Part shown: positions 48,793 through 58,650 of the stretch, piece by piece
Position numbering within the stretch: the first letter of the stretch is position 1
How the letters are laid out: each line of letters opens with the position of its first letter
Assembly: GCF_002234595.1 (NCBI RefSeq)
Contig: NZ_NMUL01000008.1
Span: 1 to 64,000 of the forward strand
DNA length: 64,000 bases
Origin: Amycolatopsis vastitatis
Lineage (GTDB): Bacteria > Actinomycetota > Actinomycetes > Mycobacteriales > Pseudonocardiaceae
Direction: 5' to 3'
Notes under the pieces: generated by a model
What the model saw: only the letters and a program-made list of their open reading frames with translations
Databases searched by the model: none
What the model was told of the DNA's origin: nothing
Made by a program: the position numbers and the translations under genes

Positions 48793-48810
48793 ATTGCATA
48801 CAGTATCCTG
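48793..48810. promoter_or_regulatory. GntR-type box upstream of the PanE-like/formate dehydrogenase operon
   Basis: ATTGCATACAGTATCCTG contains GCATAC-A-GTATCC, an imperfect 6+1+6 palindrome. It starts 31 bases before the PanE-like start, so a bound repressor would block the promoter. Read on the minus strand it is GGATACTGTATGC. Confidence 0.75.
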
Positions 48811-48957
48811 AATCCACGATCGGAGCCAGCCCCGTCACGAAGCGACCCTCGGACAGCTGAGTCGAATCGAACAAATCAGACACTGCGGGTCACATCGATC
48901 CGGGGAAGTTGATCCACATCGGCGGAATGCGCCCGAGACGGGTGAGATTCTGGGATT

Positions 48958-48981
48958 TTGCATACCAAAACCTGTATCCTG
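48958..48981. promoter_or_regulatory. Split GntR-type box upstream of the gntR gene
   Basis: The half sites TTGCATAC and GTATCCTG match those of the box at 48793-48810 but are eight bases apart rather than one. It lies about 40 bases before the gntR start. The different spacing may weaken autoregulation. Confidence 0.55.
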
Positions 48982-49021
48982 AGCGCAGATCATCGCTTTC
49001 CGCTCCCCTTCGAGGTGTCCC

Positions 49022-49759
49022 GTGAGCCAGCCCGCTTCCCCCCTTCCCGACCGCGGCCCGAGCGGCCGCCGCACGGCCAAGGGCTCGCTCAGCTCGACCG
49101 CCGCCAAGCGCGTCGAACGGCCCGCCCCGCTGCGCCAGGTCGTCTACGAAGCCCTCGCCGAACTGATCATCAACCGCACCCTCGAACCCGGGCAGCACCT
49201 GGTCGAGGCGGACCTGGCCGAGTACCTCGGCGTCAGCCGGCAGCCCGTCCGCGAAGCCCTGCAGCGGCTGCAGAGCGAAGGCTGGGTCGACCTCCGGCCC
49301 GCCCAGGGCGCGTTCGTGCACCTGCCCACCGACGAGGAGGCCGACCAGCTGCTGAGCGTCCGCGGCGTGCTGGAGGCGCACTCCGCGAAGCTCGCCGCCG
49401 GCAACGCGAAGCCGGAGGACATCCGGCGCCTGTGGGAACTGCAGCAGGCGGGGGTCGACGCACTGCACGAAGAGGACACCGAAGGACTGGTCGCGGCCAA
49501 CGCCGCCCTCCACGCGTTTATCACCGAACTGTCCGGGAACGCGGTGCTCGCGGAACTGATCGGCCTGGTCGACCGCCGGGTCCGCTGGTACTACACGCCG
49601 ATCGCCCGGCCCCGCGGGCGGGACGCGTGGAACGAGCACGACGAGCTGATCCACGCGATCTCCGACGGCGACGTCGACGCCGCCGAGAGGATCATGGCCA
49701 AGCACACCGAACGGACCCGCCAGGCCTACCACGAACGTCCGGAGGCTCCCCGATCCTGA
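49022..49759 (+). CDS. GntR/FCD-family regulator
   Basis: The 245-residue protein has an N-terminal GntR winged helix (VYEALAELIINRTLEPGQHL to LGVSRQPVREALQRLQ) and an all-helical FCD ligand domain with metal-binding His residues (HAFITEL; WNEHDELIHAI). FCD regulators bind carboxylic acids. It is divergent from the formate dehydrogenase operon and surrounded by oxalate genes, so oxalate, glyoxylate or formate is a probable effector. GTG 49022 follows GAGGTGT. Near-identical palindromes upstream of several neighbouring operons are the likely targets. Confidence 0.85.
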   Translation: MSQPASPLPDRGPSGRRTAKGSLSSTAAKRVERPAPLRQVVYEALAELIINRTLEPGQHLVEADLAEYLGVSRQPVREALQRLQSEGWVDLRPAQGAFVHLPTDEEADQLLSVRGVLEAHSAKLAAGNAKPEDIRRLWELQQAGVDALHEEDTEGLVAANAALHAFITELSGNAVLAELIGLVDRRVRWYYTPIARPRGRDAWNEHDELIHAISDGDVDAAERIMAKHTERTRQAYHERPEAPRS

Positions 49760-49779
49760 TTTCGGCAGGACCGGGGAGC
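49745..49779. terminator. Convergent terminator between gntR and the OFA transporter
   Basis: GCTCCCCGATCCTG (49745-49758) pairs with CAGGACCGGGGAGC (49766-49779) with one mismatch. The stem overlaps the gntR stop and precedes the transporter stop, so it can serve both converging transcripts. Confidence 0.7.
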
Positions 49780-49789
49780 GGGAACCGGA

Positions 49790-51166
49790 TCAGCCGCCGG
49801 CTGCGGCCGACGGTCGCGCCACCAGCTCGGTTTCGGCGAGCTGGTGGCGCATCCGGCCCGGCTGGCGCAGGAACAGCGTCAGCACCGCCGAAAGCACCGC
49901 GATGCACCCGGCCAGGACGTACGCACCGGTGTAGCCCCACGCGCTGATGACCCCGGCGGCCAGCCCGCCACCGCCGACGCCGCCGACCAGCTTCGCGCTG
50001 TAGACCAGGCCGTAGTTCGACGCGTTGTTGTTCTCGCCGAAGTAGTCCGGCACGAGCGCGGCGAACAACGGGTAGAACGCCCCGCCGCCGAACCCGGTCA
50101 GGAACGCGAACACCATGAACAGGACCAGGTTGTGCGTGTTGCCGGCGTAGAGCACGCCGAACTGCGCGCCGCCGGCGATCAGCAGCACGATCGTCAGCGT
50201 CTGGCGGCGGCCCAGCTTGTCCGACGCCCAGCCGACGACCGCGCGGCCGGTGCCGTTCACGATGGCCAGCACACCCGCCGAGGACGCCGCGACGAACGCG
50301 CCGAAGTGGCTCTCCTTGGCGAAGGGCACCTGGAAGTTGATGCCGAACAGCGAGACACCGCCGATGATCACCAGGCACACCCACATCAGCGGGAGCATGC
50401 CGGTCCGGATCGCCTCCATCGGCGTGAACTGCCGGACCGCGGGCGGGTTCTTGGCCAGGCTCTTGACCCCGGCCTTGCCCTTCGCCCACGAGATCGGGTC
50501 GACCTCCTTCGGCCACCAGCTCTTCGGCGGGTCCTTGAACAGGAACCCGCAGACGCCGACGACGACCAGCATGTACAGGCCGATGCCGTCCAGCACGCCG
50601 GTGACGTTCTCGTGTCCGAGGAACGCGCTGAAGAGGTAGATGAACGGCACCGAGCCGTAGGCGAAGCCGCCGTTGACGAACCCGGTCCGCGCGCCACGCT
50701 TCTCCGGATACCACTTGCCGACCATGTTGATGCAGGTCGCGTACACGAGCCCGGCGCCGGTGCCGCCGAAGACCGAGTACCCGATGAACGCCAGCGTCAG
50801 GTTTCCGCTGTGCGCGATGGTGAAGTAGCCGATGCCGCTCAACACGGCACCGAGCAGCATCGCCGTCTTCGCCGAGACGACGTTGCGTTCTCTGAGCCGT
50901 CCGGCCGGGAACGCCACCCCGGCCTGGAACACCGCCCAGATGCTGGCCAGCCAGAAGGCGTCCGACAACGTCCAGCCGTACTTCTCCTCCAGCGTGCCTT
51001 CGACGGCGCCCCAGCCGTACTCGAACACGCTGACCGCCATCATGGCGACCCAGGGCAGCCAGACCATCCAGCTGCGCGAGCGCCCCATGATGTCGTGCGG
51101 GGACTCGCCTACCCGGTAAACTCTTCCGTTCTCGTCAACTATCTCCTGGTACGTGGCTGCGGTCAT
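49790..51166 (-). CDS. OFA-family MFS oxalate/formate transporter
   Basis: The 458-residue protein has about 12 membrane segments with the OFA layout: an N-terminal cytoplasmic GRVYRVGESPHDIMGR segment, GYSVFGGTGAGLVYATCINMVGKWYP, and a conserved GFGGGAFYPLFAALVPDYFGE in the second half. It resembles OxlT-type oxalate:formate antiporters. It is the fourth gene of the oxc-frc-acs operon, 15 bases after the synthetase, which fits oxalate uptake with formate release. A perfect 14-bp hairpin lies near its 3' end (49816-49850). Confidence 0.85.
   Translation of the reverse strand: MTAATYQEIVDENGRVYRVGESPHDIMGRSRSWMVWLPWVAMMAVSVFEYGWGAVEGTLEEKYGWTLSDAFWLASIWAVFQAGVAFPAGRLRERNVVSAKTAMLLGAVLSGIGYFTIAHSGNLTLAFIGYSVFGGTGAGLVYATCINMVGKWYPEKRGARTGFVNGGFAYGSVPFIYLFSAFLGHENVTGVLDGIGLYMLVVVGVCGFLFKDPPKSWWPKEVDPISWAKGKAGVKSLAKNPPAVRQFTPMEAIRTGMLPLMWVCLVIIGGVSLFGINFQVPFAKESHFGAFVAASSAGVLAIVNGTGRAVVGWASDKLGRRQTLTIVLLIAGGAQFGVLYAGNTHNLVLFMVFAFLTGFGGGAFYPLFAALVPDYFGENNNASNYGLVYSAKLVGGVGGGGLAAGVISAWGYTGAYVLAGCIAVLSAVLTLFLRQPGRMRHQLAETELVARPSAAAGG
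49816..49850. other. Hairpin inside the transporter coding region
   Basis: GCGCCACCAGCTCG (49816-49829) and its exact reverse complement (49837-49850) flank GTTTCGG. It lies in codons for residues about 436-450. It may attenuate transcription or protect the transcript end. Confidence 0.5.
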
Positions 51167-51181
51167 GAGAGTTCTCCTTCG

Positions 51182-53326
51182 TCACCGTTGACTCAGGTTC
51201 GAAAGCAGGCCAGCGGCCCGCGCCCAGCGGTACTTCGCGCCGAGCACCGCCACGGGCTTCTCGGTCGTGTACGGGTACGCGACGACGCCGCGCTCGTACA
51301 AGTAGTCGCTCGCCTCCTCGACTTCGACGTCACCGGACAGGGACGCGACAACAGGCTTGTGGATGCCCTTCGCGCGGTATTCCTCGACCACTTCGGAGAC
51401 GAGTTCCGCGAACACCATCGGCGGGGTGACGATGGTGTGCCAGTAGCCCAGGATCAGGGCGTGGATGCGGTCGTCTTCGAGACCCAGCGCGATCGTGTTG
51501 CGGTAGGTCGACGGCGGTTCGCCGCCGGTGATGTCGACCGGGTTGCCCGCGGCGCCGAACGGCGGGATGAACTTCCGGAACGCCGTGTCGAGGTCCGGCG
51601 GGATCTCCATCAGGCTCAGCCCGTTGTCGACGCAGGCGTCCGAGAGCAGCACGCCGGAGCCGCCGGCGCCGGTGATGATGACGACGTTCTCGCCCTTCGG
51701 CGCGGGCAGCAGCGGAATGCCGCGGGCGTACTCGAGCATGTCGTTCAGCCCGGGCGCCCGGATCACGCCGCTCTGCCGGAGGATGTCGTCGTACACCTTG
51801 TCGTCGCCGGCCAGCGCGCCGGTGTGCGAGCTGGCCGCCCTGGCGCCCTGCGACGTCCGCCCGGCCTTGAGCACCACGACCGGCTTGCGCTTCGAGACCC
51901 GCTTCGCCGTCTCCGCGAACGACCGGCCGTCCTTGAGGTCTTCGAGGTGCATGGCGACGAGTTCGGTGTTGTCGTCCTGCTCGAAGAAGGTGAGCAGGTC
52001 GTCCTCGTCGATGTCGGCCTTGTTGCCGACGCCGACGATCGAGGAGACACCCATCTTCGCCGAACGGCTGAAGCCCAGGATCGCCATCCCGATGCCGCCG
52101 CTCTGCGACGAGAGCGCCACGCCGCCCTTGACGTCATACGGTGTACAGAATGTCGCCGACAGGTTTTCCGGCGTGTAGTAGTAGCCGTAGATGTTGGGCC
52201 CCAGGACGCGCACGCCGTGCTTGCGCGCGATCGCGACGACCTCGTCCTGCAGCTCGATGTTGCCGGTTTCGCCGAACCCGGACGGAATGAGGATCGCCCC
52301 CGCCACGCCCTTCTCGCCCGCTTCTTCGAGGGCCGCGGGGACGAACTTCGCCGGGATGGCGAAGACCGCGACGTCGACGTCGCCGGGCACGTCGGTGATG
52401 CTCGCGTAGGCCTTGCGGTCGAGGATCTCGGCGGCCTTGGGGTTGATCGGGTGGATCTCCCCCGCGTACCCGCCGTTGACCAGGTTCTTCATCACCGAGT
52501 TGCCGATCTTCCCGGCCTCGGCCGACGCGCCGATGACGGCGACCGACGCCGGTTTCATGATCCGGTTCATCGAGGCGAGGATCTCCTCCTGGGTGAACCT
52601 GTGCGGCTCCTTCGCGGCGTCCGGGTCGACGAGGATGCGGACGTCCACCGCGGTGGCCCCGGCCGCGGTGGCGAGCACCGGGTTGAGGTCGACTTCGGAC
52701 AGCTGGGGGAAGTCGGCCACCAGCTGCCCGAGGCTGGTGATCACCGCGGCGAGGGCGTCGCGGTCGACAGGATCCGAGCCGCGGACGCCCCGGAGGATCT
52801 CGGCCGCTTGGATACCGTCGACCATCGACAGCGCCTCTTCGGTGGTCGTGGGCGCGAGGCGGAAGGTGACGTCCTTGAGCACCTCGACCAGGACACCGCC
52901 GAGGCCGAACGCGACGATCTTGCCGAACGTCGGGTCGGTGACCGAGCCGATGATCACCTCCTGGCCTTCGCTGAGCATCCGCTGGACCTGGACGCCGAGG
53001 ATCTCCGCATCGGCGTCGTACGCCCGGGCATTGTCCACGATCCGCGCGAATCCAGCGGATACTGCATCCACGTCATCCAGCCCCACGAGCACGCCGCCGG
53101 CCTCGGTCTTGTGCAGGATGTCCGGAGAGACGATCTTGAGCACGACCGGCAGCCCGATGGCTTCGGCGTGGGCCACGGCCTCCTCGGCCGTGGTGGCCAG
53201 CCGCTCGGCCGGGGTCGGGATACCGTATGCCTCGCAGACCGCCCGCCCCTCGGGTGCGGTCAGCGAGGACCGGCCTTCGGCCGCCGCCCGGTCCAGGATC
53301 TTTTCGACCGCCGCGCGATCCGCCAC
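51182..53326 (-). CDS. ADP-forming acyl-CoA synthetase (acetate-CoA ligase family)
   Basis: The 714-residue protein has an N-terminal ATP-grasp beta-like domain (about residues 10-225) and C-terminal CoA-binding and ligase domains (about 255-700), a permuted order relative to other family members. The phospho-His is in SSHTGALAGDD (about 520). It makes acyl-CoA from an acid, ATP and CoA. Its place between frc and the transporter suggests an oxalate or formate substrate (oxalyl-CoA or formyl-CoA), which is inference. The start GTG 53326 is one base after the frc stop. Confidence 0.83.
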   Translation of the reverse strand: MADRAAVEKILDRAAAEGRSSLTAPEGRAVCEAYGIPTPAERLATTAEEAVAHAEAIGLPVVLKIVSPDILHKTEAGGVLVGLDDVDAVSAGFARIVDNARAYDADAEILGVQVQRMLSEGQEVIIGSVTDPTFGKIVAFGLGGVLVEVLKDVTFRLAPTTTEEALSMVDGIQAAEILRGVRGSDPVDRDALAAVITSLGQLVADFPQLSEVDLNPVLATAAGATAVDVRILVDPDAAKEPHRFTQEEILASMNRIMKPASVAVIGASAEAGKIGNSVMKNLVNGGYAGEIHPINPKAAEILDRKAYASITDVPGDVDVAVFAIPAKFVPAALEEAGEKGVAGAILIPSGFGETGNIELQDEVVAIARKHGVRVLGPNIYGYYYTPENLSATFCTPYDVKGGVALSSQSGGIGMAILGFSRSAKMGVSSIVGVGNKADIDEDDLLTFFEQDDNTELVAMHLEDLKDGRSFAETAKRVSKRKPVVVLKAGRTSQGARAASSHTGALAGDDKVYDDILRQSGVIRAPGLNDMLEYARGIPLLPAPKGENVVIITGAGGSGVLLSDACVDNGLSLMEIPPDLDTAFRKFIPPFGAAGNPVDITGGEPPSTYRNTIALGLEDDRIHALILGYWHTIVTPPMVFAELVSEVVEEYRAKGIHKPVVASLSGDVEVEEASDYLYERGVVAYPYTTEKPVAVLGAKYRWARAAGLLSNLSQR
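53218..53230. promoter_or_regulatory. Internal GntR-type box
   Basis: GGATAC-C-GTATGC is a close match to the palindromic consensus (6+1+6). It lies about 100 bases into the acyl-CoA synthetase coding region. A weaker match, GGATACTGCATCC, occurs at 53057-53069 in the same gene. Confidence 0.45.
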
Positions 53327-53327
53327 G

Positions 53328-54557
53328 TCAGATCACCCCCGCCGCGCGGAACTTCTCGAGCTCCGCCTGGCCGTAGCCGAGTTCGGCGAGCACCTCGTCG
53401 TTGTGCTCGCCGAGCAGCGGTGACCGCTCGATCTCGACCGGCGAGTCGGACAGCTTGAGCGGGCAGCCGACGGTCTTGAAGGTGCCGCGCTCGGGGTGCG
53501 GGACCTCGACGACCGAGCCCAGTTCGGCGAGCGTCTCGTCCTCGATGAGCTCCTTCGTGGACAGGATCGGGCCGCACGGGATGTTGTGAGCGTTGAGCTT
53601 CTCCATCACTTCCCACTTGGTGTGCTTCTCGGTCCACTCCTCGACGAGCGCGAACGCCTTGTCCAGTTTGGACAGCCGGACCTCGGGGGTGGCCCACGCC
53701 GGGTCGTCGGCCAGCTCCGGCTTGCCGATCAGCCGGGTCAGCGGCGCCCAGCCGGGTGGCTGGATGATCACGTAGATGTAGTCGTTCGGGCCGCCGGGCG
53801 CGCACTTGACCGCCCAGCCGGGCTGGCCACCACCGGAGGCGTTGCCCGAGCGCGGTACCTCGTCGCCGAAGTGGTCGTTCGGGTACTCGCCGAGCGGGCC
53901 GTGCGCCAGCCGCTGCTGGTCGCGCAGCTTGACGCGGCACAGGTTGAGCACGGCGTCCTGCATGGCGACCTGGACGCGCTGGCCGCGGCCGGTGGAGGTC
54001 CGCTGGTACAGCGCGGCGAGAATGGCGGCCACCAGGTGGATGCCGGTGCCCGAGTCGCCGATCTGCGCGCCGGTCGCGGTCGGCGGGCCGTCCTCGAAGC
54101 CGGTGGTGCTCATCGCGCCGCCCATCGCCTGCGCGATGACTTCGTAGGCCTTGAAGTCGGCGTAGCGGCCGGGGCCGAAGCCCTTGATCGAGGCGTAGAC
54201 CAGCCGCGGGTTCAGCGCGGCCAGCTTCTTCCATGGGTAGCCGAAGCGGTCGACCACGCCCGGGCCGAAGTTCTCCACGAGGACGTCCACACCGGACACG
54301 AGCTTCTCGAAGACCTCCTTGCCCTCGTCGCTCTTCATGTTGAGCGTGATGCTGCGCTTGTTGGCGTTCAGCATCGTGAAGTAGAGGCTGTCCACGCCGG
54401 GCAGGTCGCGCAGCTGCCCGCGGGTGATGTCGCCGCGGCCGGGCGTTTCCAGCTTGATCACGTCCGCGCCGAGCCAGGCGAGCAGCTGCGTCGACGACGG
54501 ACCGGACTGCACGTGTGTCATGTCGAGGACGCGGACGCCCTCCAGTGCCTTACCCAT
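53328..54557 (-). CDS. frc: Formyl-CoA:oxalate CoA-transferase
   Basis: The 409-residue protein is a class III CoA-transferase closely matching Frc of Oxalobacter: start [16 protein letters not shown], catalytic Asp in [21 protein letters not shown], the flexible glycine loop GGGQPGW, and [12 protein letters not shown]. It moves CoA from formyl-CoA (or succinyl-CoA in some relatives) to oxalate. It stands 14 bases after oxc and one base before the synthetase, giving a tight operon. ATG 54557 is the natural start. Confidence 0.93.
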   Translation of the reverse strand: MGKALEGVRVLDMTHVQSGPSSTQLLAWLGADVIKLETPGRGDITRGQLRDLPGVDSLYFTMLNANKRSITLNMKSDEGKEVFEKLVSGVDVLVENFGPGVVDRFGYPWKKLAALNPRLVYASIKGFGPGRYADFKAYEVIAQAMGGAMSTTGFEDGPPTATGAQIGDSGTGIHLVAAILAALYQRTSTGRGQRVQVAMQDAVLNLCRVKLRDQQRLAHGPLGEYPNDHFGDEVPRSGNASGGGQPGWAVKCAPGGPNDYIYVIIQPPGWAPLTRLIGKPELADDPAWATPEVRLSKLDKAFALVEEWTEKHTKWEVMEKLNAHNIPCGPILSTKELIEDETLAELGSVVEVPHPERGTFKTVGCPLKLSDSPVEIERSPLLGEHNDEVLAELGYGQAELEKFRAAGVI

Positions 54558-54571
54558 GCCTTGGCCTCCGC

Positions 54572-56308
54572 TCACTTGTACATGGTCTGGTTCATGGTTC
54601 CGGGGGCGTACACGTCGGGATCGACCCAGACGTTGATCAGCGACGGCTTGCCGGACTCCCGCGCCCGCCGCAGCGCCGGGCCGATGTCCCCCGGGTCGCG
54701 GACCTCCTCGCCGTAACCGCCGAGCATCCGGGCGAACTCGTCGTAGCGGACGTCGCCGAGGGTGTTGCCGACGCGCTCGCGCGGCAGGCCGTACTTCGCG
54801 GCCTGGCCGTAGCGGATCTGGTTCATCGACGAGTTGTTGCCGACGATCCCGACGAACGGGAGGTCGAACCGCACCAGCGTCTCGAAGTCCCAGCCGGTGA
54901 GGCTGAACGCGCCGTCGCCGAAGAGCGCGACGACCTCCTTGTCCGGGCGCGCGTGCTTGGCGGCCATGACGAACGGGATGCCGACGCCGAGTGTCCCGAG
55001 TGGACCGGGGTCCATCCAGTGGCCAGGCGACTTGGGCTGCACGACCTGGCCGGAGAAGGTGACGATGTCGCCGCCGTCGCCGATGTAGATCGAGTCCTCG
55101 GTGAGGAACTCGTTGATCTCGTGGACCAGCCGGTACGGGTGGATCGGGCTCGCGTCGGAGTGCTGCAGCGGCAGCCGCTTCCGCTTCGCGTTCTCCTCCA
55201 CGGCCTGCAGTTCTTCGAGCCAGGCTTTGCGGCCGGCGGAACCGTTGTCGGCACGGCCGGAGGCGGCCTGCGCGACGGCGGCGAGGACCTGGCCGGCGTC
55301 GCCGACGATGCCGAGGTCGACGTCGCGGTTCTTGCCGACCGTGCGGTAGTCGAGGTCGATCTGGACGACGGTGGCGTCCTTCGACAACCGCTTGCCGTAG
55401 CCCATCCGGAAGTCGAACGGCGTGCCGACGATGACGATGACGTCGGCGTTGTCGAAGGCGTAGCGGCGCGAGAGCTGGAAGTGGTGCGGGTCGCCCGGCG
55501 GCAGCGTGCCGCGGCCGGCGCCGTTCATGTACGCCGGGATGTTGAGCGTGCGCACCAGGTCTACGGCCGGTTCGGTGGCCCGCGTGGTCCAGACCTGGCT
55601 GCCGAGCAGGATGGCCGGCTTCTTCGCGTGGACGAGCAGGTCGGCGAGCTTCTCGATGTCGGCCGGGTCGCCGGCGTTCTTCGTCGACGCGCGGTAGCGG
55701 CCGGCTTCGGGAATCCTCGCGCTTTCGAGCGGTACCCGCGCGTCGAGGACGTCCCGCGGGATCTCCAGGAACGACGGCCCCGGCGCGCCGGCGTAGGCCT
55801 CGCGGAACGCCATGGAGACGAGGTCCGCGACGCGGGCGGTGTGCGGCACGGTGGCGGCGAACTTGGTGATCGGCGCCATCATGTCCACGTGCGGGAGGTC
55901 CTGCAGGGACCCCATCTTGTGCTGCGTCAGCGCGCCTTGGCCGCCGATCAGCAGCATCGGGCTTTCCGCGCGCAGCGCGTTGGCGACCCCGGTGACGGCG
56001 TCGGTGGTGCCCGGGCCCGCGGTGACCACCGCGCAGCCCGGCTTGCCGGTGATCCGCGCGTAGCCGTCGGCCGCGTGCGCCGCGACCTGCTCGTGCCGGA
56101 CGTCGATGACCTCGATGCCTTCGTCGACGCAGCCGTCGTAGATGTCGATGATGTGGCCGCCGCACAGGGTGAAGATCGTGTCGACCCCTTCGGCCTTCAG
56201 CGCCTTGGCCACCAGGTGGCCGCCGGATATTCCGGCCGGCGCGGGCGCGGCGCCGTTCGTCGCCGCGGCACCCTCCCCCGCGGTGGTGCCGGTCGTTGTC
56301 AGCGCCAT
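54572..56308 (-). CDS. oxc: ThDP-dependent decarboxylase, oxalyl-CoA decarboxylase candidate
   Basis: The 578-residue ThDP enzyme has the pocket Glu in [16 protein letters not shown] and the ThDP/Mg motif GDGAF to VGNN near residue 460-490. It belongs to the acetolactate synthase/2-hydroxyacyl-CoA lyase/Oxc group. Direct coupling to frc makes oxalyl-CoA to formyl-CoA plus CO2 the best assignment, but the CoA-contacting residues of Oxalobacter Oxc are not all recognisable (LQDLPHVDM replaces its YEEMD region). An N-terminal 30-residue Ala/Thr/Gly-rich tail is unusual. ATG 56308 follows GAGGAGC. First gene of oxc-frc-acs-transporter. Confidence 0.75.
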   Translation of the reverse strand: MALTTTGTTAGEGAAATNGAAPAPAGISGGHLVAKALKAEGVDTIFTLCGGHIIDIYDGCVDEGIEVIDVRHEQVAAHAADGYARITGKPGCAVVTAGPGTTDAVTGVANALRAESPMLLIGGQGALTQHKMGSLQDLPHVDMMAPITKFAATVPHTARVADLVSMAFREAYAGAPGPSFLEIPRDVLDARVPLESARIPEAGRYRASTKNAGDPADIEKLADLLVHAKKPAILLGSQVWTTRATEPAVDLVRTLNIPAYMNGAGRGTLPPGDPHHFQLSRRYAFDNADVIVIVGTPFDFRMGYGKRLSKDATVVQIDLDYRTVGKNRDVDLGIVGDAGQVLAAVAQAASGRADNGSAGRKAWLEELQAVEENAKRKRLPLQHSDASPIHPYRLVHEINEFLTEDSIYIGDGGDIVTFSGQVVQPKSPGHWMDPGPLGTLGVGIPFVMAAKHARPDKEVVALFGDGAFSLTGWDFETLVRFDLPFVGIVGNNSSMNQIRYGQAAKYGLPRERVGNTLGDVRYDEFARMLGGYGEEVRDPGDIGPALRRARESGKPSLINVWVDPDVYAPGTMNQTMYK

Positions 56309-56427
56309 GGCTCAGCTCCTCTGGTCCGCCGCCGGATCTCTCTTGTCCGGCGCTCCGTGTCCCGGTCCGCTCGTGCCGCCGTCCCACGTCCTCCGAGGTC
56401 AGCGGCCTCTTCGCGGCAGACTGTAGA

Positions 56428-56444
56428 TTGCATACCGTATGGGG
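56428..56444. promoter_or_regulatory. GntR-type box in the oxc-sucC divergent region
   Basis: TTGCATACCGTATGGGG contains GCATAC-C-GTATGG, an almost perfect palindrome. It lies about 120 bases before the oxc start and 140 before sucC, so it could control both divergent operons. Its upstream CTGTAGATTG resembles the flank of the box at 61687. Confidence 0.7.
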
Positions 56445-56583
56445 TAGGCATATAGTCACTCTTCTAGCAGCCCGTGTCCAGGCCCATCGGCAGGGTTTTT
56501 TCCTCCCCTGGTGGACCGGTCGCCCCACGCCCGGACACGGCGGATCTCCTCGCCCTGTCCCGCCGCGGAAAGGACGCTCCCGC

Positions 56584-57728
56584 ATGGATCTCTTCGAACA
56601 CGAAGCCCGTGATCTCTTCGAGAAACACGGCGTACCCGTCCCCCGCGGCCGGGTCGCCGCCGGTCCGGCCGGGGCCCGGGCCGCGGCCGCCGCGCTCGGC
56701 ACCCCCGTGGTGGTCAAGGCCCAGGTGAAGACCGGCGGCCGCGGCAAGGCGGGCGGCGTCCGCGTGGTGCCGACCGCCGACGACGCCGAGCAGGCCGCCG
56801 ACGACATTCTCGGGATGGACATCAAGGCCACACCGTCCACCGCGTCCTGGTGACCGAAGCGAGTGAAATCACCGAGGAGTACTACGTCTCCTTCCTGCTC
56901 GACCGCGCCGCGCGCACGTTCCTCGCCATGGCGTCGGTCGAAGGCGGGATGGACATCGAAAAGGTGGCGGCCTCCCGGCCGGACGCCGTCGTCCGGATTC
57001 CGGTGAATCCCCTGGAAGGCGTCGATGCCGCTTCGGTGGCGGCGGCGTTCCCGGCTGACGTCCGGGCGGAGGCCGCGGAGGTCGTCGAAAAGCTGTGGGA
57101 GGTGTTCGTCGCCGAAGACTGCACGCTGGTCGAGGTCAATCCCCTCGCGTGCACGCCGGCCGGGATCGTCGCGCTGGACGGCAAGATCACCTTGGACGAC
57201 AACGCGTCCTTCCGCCGTTCCGCCTCCTTCGACGAGGCGTCCGGCAGTGACGCACTGGAGCGTGAGGCCCGCTCGAAAGGTCTCAACTACGTCAAGCTCG
57301 ACGGCGACATCGGCGTGATCGGCAACGGCGCCGGGCTGGTCATGTCCACTTTGGACGTCGTGGCGGCGGCCGCGGCCGAAGCGGGCGCACGGGGGCCGGC
57401 GAACTTCCTCGACATCGGCGGCGGGGCGTCGGCGCAGGTGATGGTCGACGGGCTGACCGTGATCCTCGGCGACCCGCAGGTGCGCAGCGTGTTCGTCAAC
57501 GTCTTCGGCGGCATCACCGCCTGCGACGCGGTGGCGTCGGGCATCGTGCGGTCGCTGGAGATCCTGGGTTCGCGCGCGGCCAAGCCGCTGGTGGTCCGGC
57601 TCGACGGGAACAACGTCACCGAGGGCAGGCGGATCCTCGCCGAAGCCGCCCACCCCCTGGTCACCGTGGTGGCCACCATGGACGACGCCGCCCGCGAGGC
57701 GGCGAAGCGCGCGATCGCGGAGGTCTGA
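56584..57728 (+). pseudogene. sucC: Succinyl-CoA ligase beta subunit, frameshifted
   Basis: The two frames together encode the whole SucC protein of about 381 residues: residues about 1-85 in the first (start ATG 56584, AAAGGACG upstream) and the rest from about 56829 to the TGA at 57728. They are joined by loss of one G near 56826-56828, where AAGGCCACACC replaces the expected AAGGGCCACACC. The first frame then stops at TGA 56851, overlapped by GTG 56850, which starts the second frame. This may be a real frameshift, a sequencing error in a G-run, or two coupled genes. ATP-grasp residues on both pieces look intact. Its role here may be making succinyl-CoA as a CoA donor for oxalate. Confidence 0.8.
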
Positions 57729-57731
57729 GCC

Positions 57732-58613
57732 GTGGCCATCTTCCTGGACGAGAACAGCCGGGTCGTCGTCTCCGGCATCACCGGTTCCGAGGGCACGAAG
57801 CACACGCGGCGGATGCTGGCCGCCGGGACGAACGTCGTCGGCGGGGTGAACCCGCGCAAGGCCGGCCGGCAGCTGGACATCGGTGGTGCTTCGCTGCCGG
57901 TGTTCGGCAGCGTCGCGGACTCCATGGCGGCGACGGGCGCCGACGTCTGCGTGCTGTTCGTGCCGCCACCGTTCGTCGAGGACGCCGTCGTCGAGGCCGT
58001 CGACGCCGGGATCGGCCTCGTGGTGGTGATCACCGAAGGCGTTCCGGTGCACGACACCGCGCGGCTGTGGGCCCACGCCGTCGCCGCGGGCGGGCGGACC
58101 CGCATCATCGGGCCGAACTGCCCGGGCATCATCTCCCCCGGCAGGTCGAACGCCGGGATCATCCCCGCCGACATCACCGGGCCGGGCCGGATCGGCCTCG
58201 TGTCGAAGTCCGGGACCCTGACCTACCAGCTCATGCACGAGCTGCGCGACATCGGGTTCTCGACCTGCGTCGGCATCGGCGGCGACCCGATCGTCGGGAC
58301 GACGCACATCGACGCGGTGGAGGCGTTCGAAAAGGACCCCGAGACCGAGCTGATCGTGCTGATCGGCGAGATCGGCGGCGACGCCGAGGAGCGGGCCGCG
58401 GAGTTCGTGCGCGCGAACGTCTCGAAGCCGGTCGTCGGGTACGTGGCGGGGTTCACCGCCCCGGAAGGCAAGACGATGGGCCACGCGGGCGCGATCGTCT
58501 CGGGGTCGGCGGGAACGGCCGCGGCGAAGAAGGAGGCGTTGGAGGCCGCGGGAATCCGGGTGGGACGCACCCCGAGCGAAACCGCGGCGCTCGCGCGCGA
58601 GGTCCTCGGCTGA
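57732..58613 (+). CDS. sucD: Succinyl-CoA ligase alpha subunit
   Basis: The 293-residue protein has the CoA-binding start ([21 protein letters not shown]), [13 protein letters not shown] near 120, [16 protein letters not shown] near 190, and the phosphorylated His in [11 protein letters not shown] near 250. It forms the succinate/CoA active site with SucC. The GTG start follows the sucC stop by three bases. A second sucCD set for the TCA cycle would lie elsewhere; this copy is probably tied to oxalate metabolism. Confidence 0.9.
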   Translation: MAIFLDENSRVVVSGITGSEGTKHTRRMLAAGTNVVGGVNPRKAGRQLDIGGASLPVFGSVADSMAATGADVCVLFVPPPFVEDAVVEAVDAGIGLVVVITEGVPVHDTARLWAHAVAAGGRTRIIGPNCPGIISPGRSNAGIIPADITGPGRIGLVSKSGTLTYQLMHELRDIGFSTCVGIGGDPIVGTTHIDAVEAFEKDPETELIVLIGEIGGDAEERAAEFVRANVSKPVVGYVAGFTAPEGKTMGHAGAIVSGSAGTAAAKKEALEAAGIRVGRTPSETAALAREVLG

Positions 58614-58650
58614 TGCCAGTCTTGTGCTGCGGCAGGGGCAAGGTGCCGTG

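Noticed and set aside
49844..53458. A 1204-codon plus-strand frame over the transporter and synthetase
   Set aside because: Complementary frame of two well-supported genes; composition and lack of motifs mark it as an artefact.
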